NCBI RefSeq assembly: GCF_900106775.1
Contig: NZ_FNNQ01000011.1
Span: forward strand, 1-64,000
From: Marininema mesophilum
Lineage (GTDB): Bacteria > Bacillota > Bacilli > Thermoactinomycetales > DSM-45169
Length of the DNA stretch: 64,000 nucleotides
Direction: 5' to 3'
Position numbers and translations under genes: made by a program. The notes beneath the pieces are model-generated. The model was not told the origin of the DNA, did not search any database, and saw only the letters and a list, made by a program, of their open reading frames with translations. This document shows, in pieces, positions 25,728 through 33,271 of this stretch. How positions within the stretch are numbered: position 1 is the stretch's first letter; every line of letters begins with the position of its first letter.

Positions 25728-26387
25728 GTGCCGAAGAAATTGTTTAATTTTAACAGTGAAGATAGTAAGAGAATGATGGGGGAAGCGAAGCGGCTCATAG
25801 GTAAAGGAATCCAGACAGGAAAAAGTGAACTTACAAAGGCAATCCAGAATATAAAAGAGAAACGGGCACAGCGGGAACGAGAACTCGCCTATACTGAGGA
25901 CTATGAAGCGGAGTTTCGCTATAAGGATGATGAGATAGACTGCTCGATGTTGATTTCTGCTGAGGAAGCTAATATTTATAGTAAAGCCAGGCGAAAGTTC
26001 AAGGAAGTACAACAGGTTCAGTCCGATCCTCGCGTACACAAGCAGTGGGAGGCTAAAAAGTACTTAAGCTTACATGATCATTTTAGTGAAAAGATTGAAG
26101 AGTACTTTCCCAAACGAAATGATGACCCCATTGCTTTGCACCGTGTTATCCGTTATTGTGAACGCCAGATTGAGTTTGCGCCTGTTGCACGAAAGGCATA
26201 TGAAATGGATCCATATCAATACGGTTTACCTGCCCATCCAGGCTATAATCATTTGATCTTGCTCTATGAAGAAGTAAGCGAATGGACTGATGCCCTCCGC
26301 CTTGCTAAGGAAGCACGTACAGAAGGTTGGAAAGGGGATTGGGATGTGCGTATCCGTAATCTAGAAGATGAGATTCGTAAACGATAA
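25728..26387 (+). CDS. Hypothetical protein, charged N-terminal helix and TPR-like C-terminus
   Basis: 219 residues that I do not recognise. Residues 1-60 are a basic helix (KRLIGKGIQTGKSELTKAIQNIKEK). Residues 65-130 are mixed and acidic. The last 80 residues (ALHRVIRYCERQIEFAPVARKAY ... HPGYNHLILLYEEVSEWTDALRLAKEA) look like two TPR-type helical pairs. GTG 25728 follows AAAGGAGGT, it has its own promoter and terminator, and codon usage looks normal, so it is a real monocistronic gene. It probably works by protein-protein contact; no function is claimed. Confidence 0.75.
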   Translation: MPKKLFNFNSEDSKRMMGEAKRLIGKGIQTGKSELTKAIQNIKEKRAQRERELAYTEDYEAEFRYKDDEIDCSMLISAEEANIYSKARRKFKEVQQVQSDPRVHKQWEAKKYLSLHDHFSEKIEEYFPKRNDDPIALHRVIRYCERQIEFAPVARKAYEMDPYQYGLPAHPGYNHLILLYEEVSEWTDALRLAKEARTEGWKGDWDVRIRNLEDEIRKR

Positions 26388-26419
26388 AAAAACGGACAGC
26401 CTGGGCTGCTCGTTTTTTT
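26386..26419 (+). terminator. Rho-independent terminator after the hypothetical gene
   Basis: CAGCC (26397-26401)/GGCTG (26404-26408) inside an outer AAAAAAACG/CGTTTTTTT stem. Confidence 0.7.
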
Positions 26420-26560
26420 ATGTGCCCATCCCCTTGGCGTATTCTTCGGTGATATTCTCCTATCGGAAAAACAGCGAGATTCTGTCACATCCTTATTGAT
26501 TGATATTTCTGAAAATGTCTTTTTGGAATGGACAGTTTCGCTTTTTTTACATGGTAGTGT

Positions 26561-26588
26561 TATAATGCCCCTGTAATCATTATGATTA
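26561..26588 (+). promoter_or_regulatory. tdh-kbl promoter -10 and downstream 7-1-7 palindrome
   Basis: TGTTATAAT gives an extended -10 (TATAAT 26561-26566); the -35 is weak. Just downstream, TAATCAT-T-ATGATTA (26574-26588) is a perfect inverted repeat with Fur-family-like 7-1-7 spacing covering the expected transcription start, a good place for a repressor. Confidence 0.5.
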
Positions 26589-26618
26589 ATAGAACGTGTG
26601 TAGGAAAGGGTGTCCGCC

Positions 26619-27659
26619 GTGGAAGGAAATATGCGTGCCCTGGTGAAACATCACGCTGGGTTTGGTGCAGAATTGCGAGAAGTTCCGATTCCTGCTGTAG
26701 GCCCGGGTGAAGTATTGGTGAAAGTACAAGCGACAACCATTTGTGGGACAGATGTCCATATCTATACATGGGATGAGTGGGCTGCAAGTCGTGTCCAGAC
26801 ACCGATGGTTTTTGGGCATGAATTCTCAGGGATTGTGGTAGAAAGAGGGGCTGGCGTTTCCCACTTACAAGTGGGGGATCATGTGTCTGCGGAAACTCAT
26901 ATCGTTTGTGGACATTGTCCCCAGTGTCGTCGGGGTGAAGCCCATGTATGCGCCAATACGAAAATTATTGGTGTTGATACGCAAGGGTGTTTTGCAGAGT
27001 ATGCCGTAATGCCTGCAGAGAATTTGTGGAAGAATGATCCTGAGTTACCTCCGGAAATGGCCTCGGCAATGGAGCCACTGGGGAATGCTGTGCATACTGC
27101 GCTATCTGGTCCTATCGCAGGTAGATCGGTGGCCGTGATCGGCTGTGGCCCGATTGGAGTGATGGCTGTTGCTGTTGCGAAGGCTTCTGGTGCATCGGCA
27201 GTTATTGCTTTTGATATTAACGAGTATCGCCTACAGCTAGCAAAAACGATGGGGGCTACTCATCTGGTTAACTCCCGAGAGGAGGATCCTGTGGCGGAGG
27301 CGAAGAAGTTGACCGGTGGTGAAGGTGTCGATGTGGTTTTGGAGATGTCGGGAAATGCTGTAGCGATTAAGCAAGGCTTTTCCATGCTCACCTATGGTGG
27401 ACGGATATCTATGCTAGGGCTACCAACTCAGCCAATCGAATTGGATATTACCAACGATATCGTGTTTAAAGGAGCGCAAGTTCATGGTATCGTTGGTCGA
27501 AGGATGTATCAAACTTGGCAACAGACCGCAGGTTTTCTTAACTCTGGCCAAGTAGATTTGGCGCCGATGATCACCCACCGATTCTCCCTGGAAGATTATG
27601 CCCAAGGTTTTGAACAAATGGTGAGTGGCCATTCAGGAAAAGTGGTTCTCTATCCGTGA
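26619..27659 (+). CDS. tdh: L-threonine 3-dehydrogenase
   Basis: 346 residues of the zinc-dependent medium-chain dehydrogenase family. The catalytic zinc region is CGTDVHIYTWDEWA and GHEFSG. The structural zinc site CGHCPQCRRGEAHVC and the NAD site VIGCGPIGVMAVAV are complete. It oxidises threonine to 2-amino-3-ketobutyrate, which Kbl cleaves to glycine and acetyl-CoA. GTG 26619 lies 8 bases after AGGAAAGGG; ATG 26631 is an alternative. kbl follows 31 bases downstream. Confidence 0.94.
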   Translation: MEGNMRALVKHHAGFGAELREVPIPAVGPGEVLVKVQATTICGTDVHIYTWDEWAASRVQTPMVFGHEFSGIVVERGAGVSHLQVGDHVSAETHIVCGHCPQCRRGEAHVCANTKIIGVDTQGCFAEYAVMPAENLWKNDPELPPEMASAMEPLGNAVHTALSGPIAGRSVAVIGCGPIGVMAVAVAKASGASAVIAFDINEYRLQLAKTMGATHLVNSREEDPVAEAKKLTGGEGVDVVLEMSGNAVAIKQGFSMLTYGGRISMLGLPTQPIELDITNDIVFKGAQVHGIVGRRMYQTWQQTAGFLNSGQVDLAPMITHRFSLEDYAQGFEQMVSGHSGKVVLYP

Positions 27660-27690
27660 TGTACGGTTAAAACAGATAGGAGGAAATGGG

Positions 27691-28866
27691 ATGAAGGGCT
27701 TTGAGTACCTAGAGAAAGAGATTCGCCAATGGCAAGATGCTGGAACCTACCGATCGTTGACAGAACTAGAGTCAGATCAAGGAGCTCGTGTGGTGATTAA
27801 TGGCAAGGAAGTGATTCAGCTTTCTTCAAATAACTACCTTGGTTTGACGACCCATCCCCGTGTAAAACAAGCGGCATTGGAAGCTATTGAACGCTTTGGA
27901 GCAGGGACGGGCTCTGTACGTACTATCGCTGGTACTTTTTCTATGCATGAAGACTTTGAACGAGAACTTGCCGAGTTTAAACACACAGAAGCGGCCCTTG
28001 TCTTCCAATCTGGATTTACGGCCAACGTGGGAATCCTCGCAACGATTCTATCGGATCAGGATGTTGTGATCAGTGATGAACTCAACCATGCGAGCATTAT
28101 TGATGGCATTCGCCTTACGAAGGCAGGTCGTCGGATATACAAGCATACCGATATGGAAGATCTTGAAGCTGCACTAAAGGAAACGCAAGATGCCCGCACC
28201 CGTTTGATTGTGACAGATGGAGTTTTCAGTATGGATGGGGATGTCGCTCCACTGCCAGAGATTGTAGAACTCGCGGAAAAATATCATGCGTTAGTGATGG
28301 TGGACGATGCCCATGCAAGTGGTGTGATGGGACGCAATGGACGAGGAACTGTGGATCACTTTGATTTAAATGGCCGCGTTCATATCCAAGTCGGTACCCT
28401 TTCCAAGGCTGTAGGCGTCCTGGGTGGTTATGTTGCAGGACCTGCTGTGTTGCGGGATTATCTTATTCACCGGGCTCGCCCCTTCCTTTTTAGTACCTCC
28501 CATCCTCCTGCGGTGACAGAAGCATGCCGAGCGGCGATTCAAGTGTTAAAGGAAGAGCCGGAGCTGATTGATAAGCTGTGGAGTAATACACGGATGTTTA
28601 AGGAAGGATTGGCCAAGCTTGGCTTTAACACAGGGAAGAGTGATACACCCATCACTCCTGTCATTGTCGGGCAGGATGCGCTGGCCATGAAATTCTCTGA
28701 TGCGCTTTTAGAAGAAGGCGTTTATGCTCAGGGAATTGCTTTCCCAACGGTAAAACGTAACCAGGCTCGGGTACGAACGATTGTAACGGCAGCCCATTCA
28801 AGAGAAGACCTAGAATATGCTTTAGAAGCCTTTGGCCGTGCCGGGCAAAGGCTAGGAATCTTGTAA
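27691..28866 (+). CDS. kbl: Glycine C-acetyltransferase (2-amino-3-ketobutyrate CoA ligase)
   Basis: 391 residues of the alpha-oxoamine synthase family, PLP-dependent. It shows SSNNYLGL, the glycine-rich FGAGTGSVRTIAGT, DELNHASIIDG, VDDAHASGVMGRNGRG and the PLP lysine in GTLSKAVGVLGGYVAG. Paired with tdh it completes threonine catabolism. BioF is a close paralogue; the tdh neighbour favours Kbl. ATG 27691 has AGGAGG (27678-27683). Confidence 0.93.
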   Translation: MKGFEYLEKEIRQWQDAGTYRSLTELESDQGARVVINGKEVIQLSSNNYLGLTTHPRVKQAALEAIERFGAGTGSVRTIAGTFSMHEDFERELAEFKHTEAALVFQSGFTANVGILATILSDQDVVISDELNHASIIDGIRLTKAGRRIYKHTDMEDLEAALKETQDARTRLIVTDGVFSMDGDVAPLPEIVELAEKYHALVMVDDAHASGVMGRNGRGTVDHFDLNGRVHIQVGTLSKAVGVLGGYVAGPAVLRDYLIHRARPFLFSTSHPPAVTEACRAAIQVLKEEPELIDKLWSNTRMFKEGLAKLGFNTGKSDTPITPVIVGQDALAMKFSDALLEEGVYAQGIAFPTVKRNQARVRTIVTAAHSREDLEYALEAFGRAGQRLGIL

Positions 28867-29014
28867 ACGAAGAATGATTAATCGTGAATCTACCTTTGGT
28901 AGACAGCAATTAGGTCCATGCTAAGTGGAACGATGCTGTATTGCCAAGGGTTTTTTCTATACGGTTTATCCATGGATCGTGTGTCCCAGGGGTCCCTTTG
29001 AATCAGCGGTTTCG

Positions 29015-29043
29015 TTGAATGTGTCATATTTATCGTTTATAAT
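29015..29043 (+). promoter_or_regulatory. Sigma-A promoter of miaB-ricA
   Basis: TTGAAT (29015-29020), a 17-bp spacer and a perfect TATAAT (29038-29043), 53 bases before miaB. The rest of the 230-base gap after kbl shows nothing clear. Confidence 0.75.
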
Positions 29044-29096
29044 AAAGAGATTGTGATGATTAATTTTCACCCTGAGCGGAAAGGGATGAGGAATAG

Positions 29097-30569
29097 ATGA
29101 ATGAAGAAATGCGCAAATATTTTAGTCCACCAGATTTGAAAGCAGCTAAAAAACGTGGAAAAGAAGAAATTTCCGTACTGGAATTTGATACGATTCCACC
29201 TGAGATGAAGAATATAGGGGTAGGGAAAAAGTATTTGATTCGTACCTTTGGGTGCCAGATGAACGTTCATGATAGTGAAACGATGGCTGGTATTTTAGAG
29301 CAAATGGGATACGAAGCGACTGAAAAAGATGAAGAAGCAGCGGTTATTCTTATCAATACTTGTGCGATTCGTGAGAATGCGGAAGATAAGGTTTATGGTG
29401 AAGTTGGCCGTCTGAAGGCTCTTAAGACGGAAAAGCCTGAAGTGGTCCTTGGCATGTGTGGCTGTATGTCCCAAGAGGAAAGCGTAGTCAATCGGATCCT
29501 TACAAAGCACCAGCATGTGGATCTCATCTTTGGTACGCACAATATCCACCGCCTCCCTCACCTTCTATTTGAAGCATTAATGGGCAAAGAGATGGTGGTA
29601 GAAGTTTGGTCCAAGGAAGGGGATATTGTTGAGAATCTACCGAAGGTACGGGAAGATGGTCTCAAAGCGTGGGTGAACATCATGTACGGTTGTGATAAGT
29701 TCTGCACCTACTGCATCGTACCGTATACCCGAGGCAAAGAACGGAGCCGTCGGCCGGAAGATGTGCTGGCTGAAGTACGGGAACTGGCTCGGAAAGGGTA
29801 CCAAGAGATTACTCTTCTTGGGCAGAATGTAAACGCGTATGGTAAAGACTTTACTGATCGTGAATATCTCTTTGCAGATCTGATGGATGATGTTCGTCAG
29901 ATTGGTATTCCACGTGTGCGGTTTACGACAAGTCATCCCCGGGATTTTGATGATCATTTGATTGATGTCCTGGCTCATAAAGGAAATTTAGTAGAGCATA
30001 TTCATCTTCCAGCACAATCCGGTAATAGTGATATCCTAAAGATTATGGCTCGAAAGTATACTCGAGAGCAGTATAATGACCTAGTGCATAGAATTAAACG
30101 TAAGATTCCTGATGCGGTTTTGACAACGGATATTATCGTGGGCTACCCCGGTGAGACGGAGGAGCAGTTCCAAGATACACTATCACTGATGGAGGAAGTA
30201 GAGTACGATACTGCCTACACCTTTATTTATTCCCCTCGGGAAGGAACACCAGCAGCGCGGATGAAAGATGATGTACCAATGGAAGTGAAGAAGGAGCGGC
30301 TACAGCGCCTTAATCGTCTACAGGAGTCCATCAGCCGCCGAAAAAATGAAGAACTGCGTGGACAGGAAGTAGAGGTGCTTGTTGAAGGGGAAAGTAAGAA
30401 AAATCCCGATGTTCTTTCTGGTCGTACACGTACCAATAAACTGGTTAACTTCCGCGGACCTAAGCATTTGATTGGTCAATTTGTCCAAGTGCGAATCGAT
30501 GAGCCGAAAACCTGGACTCTCTCCGGTACGCTCGTGGGAGAGACTCAGATAGGGCAGGTAGGTGGATAA
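29097..30569 (+). CDS. miaB: tRNA-2-methylthio-N6-dimethylallyladenosine synthase
   Basis: 490 residues. The N-terminal methylthiotransferase domain has three cluster cysteines (FGCQMN, NTCAIRE, GMCGCM). The radical-SAM motif CDKFCTYC lies in the centre, and a TRAM domain sits at the C-terminus (about 425-485). It methylthiolates i6A37 made by MiaA, whose gene is about 9 kb downstream. About 45 residues of charged extension precede the conserved domain, as in Bacillus MiaB. It runs straight into ricA. Confidence 0.97.
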   Translation: MNEEMRKYFSPPDLKAAKKRGKEEISVLEFDTIPPEMKNIGVGKKYLIRTFGCQMNVHDSETMAGILEQMGYEATEKDEEAAVILINTCAIRENAEDKVYGEVGRLKALKTEKPEVVLGMCGCMSQEESVVNRILTKHQHVDLIFGTHNIHRLPHLLFEALMGKEMVVEVWSKEGDIVENLPKVREDGLKAWVNIMYGCDKFCTYCIVPYTRGKERSRRPEDVLAEVRELARKGYQEITLLGQNVNAYGKDFTDREYLFADLMDDVRQIGIPRVRFTTSHPRDFDDHLIDVLAHKGNLVEHIHLPAQSGNSDILKIMARKYTREQYNDLVHRIKRKIPDAVLTTDIIVGYPGETEEQFQDTLSLMEEVEYDTAYTFIYSPREGTPAARMKDDVPMEVKKERLQRLNRLQESISRRKNEELRGQEVEVLVEGESKKNPDVLSGRTRTNKLVNFRGPKHLIGQFVQVRIDEPKTWTLSGTLVGETQIGQVGG

Positions 30570-30570
30570 T

Positions 30571-30993
30571 ATGGCTATGGAAATGAGTGATAGTCATCCA
30601 GCTCTTCAGTATGCTTCGTTGCTAGGGAGTAAAATGCTCGCAACAGAAGAAATTCAGCGTTTTCGCTTGGCAGAGAGGCAGATTCAAAAGAGTGAGAAAG
30701 TAAATGGGATGATTGCTGAGATCAAACGGAAGCAAAAGGAACTGGTTCACGCAAAGGCGTACCATAAGACAGAATATATCCGTCAGTTAGAAGGGGAACT
30801 GGATACACTCCAGCAAGAGATGGAGAGTTTACCCATCGTCCGCGAGTATCAGCAATCCCAAGTGGAAGTAAACGATCTGCTACAGACGATTCAAAAAGTG
30901 GTAGCGGATGTTGTTTCTGAAAAACTAGAGATTGAAATTGGTGGAGAAACAGGTGGCGGTTGTGGTAGTGGCGGTGCTTGCGGCTGTAACTGA
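30571..30993 (+). CDS. ricA: RicA/YmcA, biofilm and RNA-maturation regulator
   Basis: 140 residues, alpha-helical YlbF/YmcA fold, with a glycine-rich C-terminal tail containing CGSGGACGC. The three cysteines are typical of YmcA, where they help bind Fe-S clusters in the RicA-RicF-RicT complex that works with RNase Y. Start ATG 30571 has AGGTGG just upstream, and the miaB stop is at 30567-30569. The location between miaB and cotE is the B. subtilis order. Confidence 0.9.
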   Translation: MAMEMSDSHPALQYASLLGSKMLATEEIQRFRLAERQIQKSEKVNGMIAEIKRKQKELVHAKAYHKTEYIRQLEGELDTLQQEMESLPIVREYQQSQVEVNDLLQTIQKVVADVVSEKLEIEIGGETGGGCGSGGACGCN

Positions 30994-31014
30994 GGCCTAT
31001 TTATAACCCACTAG

Positions 31015-31047
31015 AAAAAACCCTGCAAATCTCGTAGGGTTTTTTTG
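31015..31047 (+). terminator. Rho-independent terminator after ricA
   Basis: AAAAAACCCT (31015-31024)/AGGGTTTTTT (31036-31045) with a long T run. Confidence 0.8.
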
Positions 31048-31076
31048 ACACCCTGGACTCCTGCCCTGCATACAAT
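31048..31076 (+). promoter_or_regulatory. Mother-cell sigma (SigE/SigK-like) promoter of cotE
   Basis: CATACAAT (31069-31076) matches the SigE/SigK -10. ACAC at 31048-31051 fits a SigK-type -35 about 17 bp upstream. B. subtilis cotE uses both sigma factors. Confidence 0.5.
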
Positions 31077-31108
31077 TGATTGAACGATTGTTTGGAGGAG
31101 GGAGCCTC

Positions 31109-31675
31109 GTGTCAAATACAGAAAGCGGTATACAAACCCGCCAAATTATCACGAAAGCTGTTACCGGCAAAGGCCGTAAGTTCTCCCAGACGACGCACTC
31201 CGTCCAGCCACCCGATAATATTTCCAGTATCTTAGGTTGCTGGATCATTAACCATCAGTATGATGCCGCACGGATCGGTGACGCAATTGAAGTAACGGGA
31301 AGCTACGACATTAACATCTGGTTTTCGCAAAATCGCAACACGAAGACAGAAGTAGCTAACCAAACGGTACGCTACAGTGTACCAGTGCAACTCAGTTATT
31401 TTGACAGAAATGTGCGGGATGGTACGACCGAAGTGAATGCTGTCGCCACCCAACCACCCAACTGCATCGAAGCAACCATATCTGGAAATGGTACAGTATT
31501 GGTTCGTGTGGAAAAGGAATTTTATGTAGAGATGGTGGGGGAGACGAAGGTCAATGTTGTTGTAGAACCTGGTGATGATGATTGGACGGACAAAGTTGGT
31601 GTCGATGATTATGGAGATGATATTGATTTTGAAGATCTGGACCCCAATTTGGTAATTGACGATCTGGATGGCTGA
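31109..31675 (+). CDS. cotE: Spore coat morphogenetic protein CotE
   Basis: 188 residues. Conserved CotE core: KAVTGKGRKFSQTTH, ILGCWIINHQYDA, VTGSYDINIWFS and TEVANQTVRY, with a very acidic C-terminal tail (DDIDFEDLDPNLVIDDLD). CotE organises the outer coat in the mother cell. GTG 31109 follows GGAGGAG by 8 bases. A sporulation promoter and flanking terminators make it a stand-alone unit. Confidence 0.95.
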   Translation: MSNTESGIQTRQIITKAVTGKGRKFSQTTHSVQPPDNISSILGCWIINHQYDAARIGDAIEVTGSYDINIWFSQNRNTKTEVANQTVRYSVPVQLSYFDRNVRDGTTEVNAVATQPPNCIEATISGNGTVLVRVEKEFYVEMVGETKVNVVVEPGDDDWTDKVGVDDYGDDIDFEDLDPNLVIDDLDG

Positions 31676-31705
31676 TTAATCCGGGTTTTATAGGAGGAAG
31701 AGCAC

Positions 31706-31732
31706 GGAGGCAACCAGCCTCCTTTTTCTTTT
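31706..31732 (+). terminator. Rho-independent terminator after cotE
   Basis: GGAGGC (31706-31711)/GCCTCC (31717-31722) followed by TTTTTCTTTT. Confidence 0.8.
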
Positions 31733-31802
31733 CCGCATGTACCCTCTTGGTATGAGCAACATATCATATCAAAGTCGAAAAACATACGGGAAGGGGATTG
31801 AT

Positions 31803-33182
31803 ATGGAATCATACGACCTGATCTTCGACACTACCGCGAACAGCCGGGACGTCTCTGATCAGGTGGTTACCCCGGAGCAGACCCTTGCCCCGTCCATCCA
31901 CCTCGAGGGTACACCATCGACTTTAGCAGAGCCGATGCGAGTCCTAAACGACAAAAAAGCTGTTGCAAAAACGTCTTCACGCGAGGAAAGAAATTCTTGT
32001 CTCAAGATCCATGGGATAGCAACCGCCGAGAAAGTGGGAATTCTTAAGCAATACATTGTCTGTGTTTTTCAAACTAATGTATTGCTTACCTATCGTACTC
32101 GTGCCCGTAAAGCATGGCTTGCACAGGGACAGAATAGAATCCGGAATCAAATTACCCGAGTACAGTTAGAGGATGATAGCAGAGAAGTGCGGCGTGTACG
32201 CACACTGGCTGTTCGTGCTTTGTACGCCCTTGGTTTAGATTATGGATTAGTTCGTGTAGCAATCCAAGCAGGCAACAGAGTGTCGATCATCGATGTAAAC
32301 CCTTCTCCCAAGTTAAATGATGAGATGAAATCCGTCTTTGTCGATGCAGTACACGAGTATATCAGCATGCTTCCTCGTGCGGCAGTGAACTTAAAGCAGG
32401 TGATGCTGGGAGCCGACCCGGAATTTATGATGCGGCATTCGGATGGAAATCTGGTGATGGCTTCCAAATATTTTCCGAAACGTGGCCGAGTGGGGTGTGA
32501 TGCCATTTGGCATGGGCAGGATCGAGCGAAGAAACCGTTAGTGGAATTGCGTCCTGAACCTACAACGGATCCACGAGAGTTAGTCATTCGTCTTTATCAG
32601 GGGCTACGAACGGCTTCTCACAAGGTAAATGAGCCCAATATCGAGTGGTTAGCTGGAGCACTTCCTCATCATCAGTTTCCCCTAGGAGGACACATTCACT
32701 TTAGTGGAGTTTCCCCGAACTTTAAATTACTTCGTGCATTGGATCACTACTTGGCTCTACCTTTAGTACTTGTTGAAGATCAACGAGGGATCAAGAGGCG
32801 TCCTAAATACGGATTTCTTGGGGATTACCGATTACAGTTTCATGGAGGTTTTGAGTATCGAACCTTACCTAGCTGGTTGATTTCACCTACTCTTTGCAAA
32901 GGAGTATTGGCCGCAGCACAGTTGATCGTTGCTCGATACCCTGAACTTACCGCAAGGGATCTCCATGAATTATCCGTTCAGAAAGCATACTATGAAGGGG
33001 AAAAGGAGGTCCTAAGGGATCGAGCTTCCCGTCTTTGGGGAGAATTAACCCTGCTCCCTGAATACAAAACCTATCAAAAATTTTTAGATGCATTATCTCA
33101 ATATCTTTTTTCGGGAATTACTTGGGATGAGTCGAAGGATTTTCGTATCTACTGGAAGTTGCCGCCCTACAGTCGGAAATGA
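31803..33182 (+). CDS. ATP-grasp remnant fused to phiEco32-type COOH-NH2 ligase (amidoligase)
   Basis: 459 residues. About residues 130-205 resemble the C-terminal part of a YheC/YheD-type ATP-grasp (RALYALGLDYGLVRVAI ... IIDVNPSPKL, with the metal-binding Asp/Asn). From about 220 to 440 it has glutamine-synthetase-like amidoligase motifs: GADPEFMM, VELRPEP, GGHIHFSG and GFEYRTLPSWL. Such ligases form amide bonds on peptides or cell-envelope targets. Lying between cotE and mutS, it may modify the spore coat; that is inference. ATG 31803 has GGGAAGGGG 6 bases upstream. The N-terminal 110 residues are not recognised. Confidence 0.75.
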   Translation: MESYDLIFDTTANSRDVSDQVVTPEQTLAPSIHLEGTPSTLAEPMRVLNDKKAVAKTSSREERNSCLKIHGIATAEKVGILKQYIVCVFQTNVLLTYRTRARKAWLAQGQNRIRNQITRVQLEDDSREVRRVRTLAVRALYALGLDYGLVRVAIQAGNRVSIIDVNPSPKLNDEMKSVFVDAVHEYISMLPRAAVNLKQVMLGADPEFMMRHSDGNLVMASKYFPKRGRVGCDAIWHGQDRAKKPLVELRPEPTTDPRELVIRLYQGLRTASHKVNEPNIEWLAGALPHHQFPLGGHIHFSGVSPNFKLLRALDHYLALPLVLVEDQRGIKRRPKYGFLGDYRLQFHGGFEYRTLPSWLISPTLCKGVLAAAQLIVARYPELTARDLHELSVQKAYYEGEKEVLRDRASRLWGELTLLPEYKTYQKFLDALSQYLFSGITWDESKDFRIYWKLPPYSRK

Positions 33183-33271
33183 CAACGGGGTGGCTTGTTC
33201 CGGTTGGAGGGCCATGGTAAAATAAAAAACGATGATGAACAAGAAAAATAAGAATTCGGAGGAGCTGGAAC

